Shown here piece after piece: positions 56,057 to 56,812 of a stretch of 56,812 bases of DNA. Positions within the stretch are counted from its first letter, which is position 1. Every line of letters starts with the position of its first letter. A program made the position numbers and the translations under genes. The stretch is from Actinomycetales bacterium (GTDB taxonomy: Bacteria; Actinomycetota; Actinomycetes; Actinomycetales; Dermatophilaceae): contig JAAYCP010000238.1 in NCBI GenBank assembly GCA_012729695.1, positions 1-56,812 on the forward strand, written 5' to 3'. The notes below the pieces were generated by a model, which did no database searches, was not told where the DNA came from, and saw only the letters and a program-made list of their open reading frames with translations.

Positions 56057-56577
56057 CCAGCACCCCGTTCCTCACCGAGCCGGTCGGCGCGCTACGCCAC
56101 ACGCAGGTGCAGACCGCGTTCGGCGAGTTCACGATCGTCGCCGACGATGCCGCCGTCACCGCGGTCTACTTCCCTGGGAACGAGCCGGACGACTCATGGG
56201 GTGAGCCGACCACCCCGGACGACCATCCGGTCCTGGCCCGCGCCGCCTCCGAGCTGCGTGAGTTCCTCGCCGGGGAGCGGACCGAGTTCGACGTCCCACT
56301 GCGGCCCGTGGGGACCGACTTCCAGCGCCAGGCCTGGTCCGCGCTGATCCAGATTCCGTACGGGCAGACGCGCTCCTACGCGCAGCAGGCCGCGGTCATC
56401 GGTCGCCCGAGCGCGGTGCGCGCAGTGGGCGCCGCCAACGGGCGCAACCCCATCCCGGTCATCATCCCGTGCCACCGCGTCATCGGGTCGGGAGGGACCT
56501 TGACCGGGTATGCGGGGGGCACCGAGCTCAAGGCCCGACTGCTCGAGCTGGAGTCGGGCCAGGCGAGCCTCATGTAG
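56053..56577 (+). CDS. ogt: methylated-DNA--protein-cysteine methyltransferase
   Basis: IPYGQTRSYAQQAAVIGRPSAVRAVGAANGRNPIPVIIPCHRVIGSGG. Confidence 0.95.
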   Translation: MTSTPFLTEPVGALRHTQVQTAFGEFTIVADDAAVTAVYFPGNEPDDSWGEPTTPDDHPVLARAASELREFLAGERTEFDVPLRPVGTDFQRQAWSALIQIPYGQTRSYAQQAAVIGRPSAVRAVGAANGRNPIPVIIPCHRVIGSGGTLTGYAGGTELKARLLELESGQASLM

Positions 56578-56812
56578 CACCCGATCGGGGACCGCTGCGT
56601 CTCGGGGAGCCGGGCTCCGGGGAGCCCGCCTGCTGGAAGCCGTAGGCGCCGGCGTCGACGCACATGGCAGGATCGATCGAGCACGTGGGGTGCGGGTCTC
56701 CACACCGCGCGGGCACCCGTCCGACTCGCAGCGAGGGAGGGACCTCGGCTGACGTGGCGGACGACTGACCTGACCTGACGACATCCACTCACGACCCGAG
56801 GACGGCAGAACC

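Noticed and set aside
56578-56812. Possible RNA or coding feature at the window end
   Set aside because: GC-rich hairpins (GGGGAGCC...) but no supported ORF or RNA motif; sequence is truncated.

Overview
This 56.8 kb high-GC window is mostly conserved core chromosome from an actinobacterium; gene content and style suggest Intrasporangiaceae or a relative (inference, not tested). I found no prophage, transposase, CRISPR array or tRNA. Main blocks in order: Nif3-like protein, zinc-ribbon protein, RNase HI/phosphatase fusion; metZ; OsmC; YaaA; RNB ribonuclease; RNase P RNA (rnpB) followed by a large cyclase-AAA-TPR protein; APC permease, MBL hydrolase, map, methyltransferase, panB; a MshA-like glycosyltransferase fused to a MshB-like PIG-L deacetylase; a coupled OmpA/lipoprotein pair; glnA2-glnE; hisD-hisC-hisB-hyp-hisH-priA-sseB; infC-rpmI-rplT-TrmH; PAS histidine kinase; FAD oxidoreductase, HTTM protein and small partner; MFS; trpB2-arsC; pheS-pheT; argC-ACT-argJ-argB-argD-argF-argR-argH; and an alkylation-repair cluster (aag, ada/alkA, ogt). 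The best candidates for something undescribed are: (1) strong over-representation of the hexamer GTATGC/GCATAC across both strands and all reading frames; (2) the MshA-MshB-like fusion; (3) a CASTOR/ACT_7-like protein coupled between argC and argJ; (4) a very consistent leaderless promoter layout (TANNNT about 6-8 nt before the start codon) at about 15 genes; (5) intergenic converging repeat arrays around AATT-centred palindromes, plus a palindromic intergenic repeat family. All counts are by eye and need computation.
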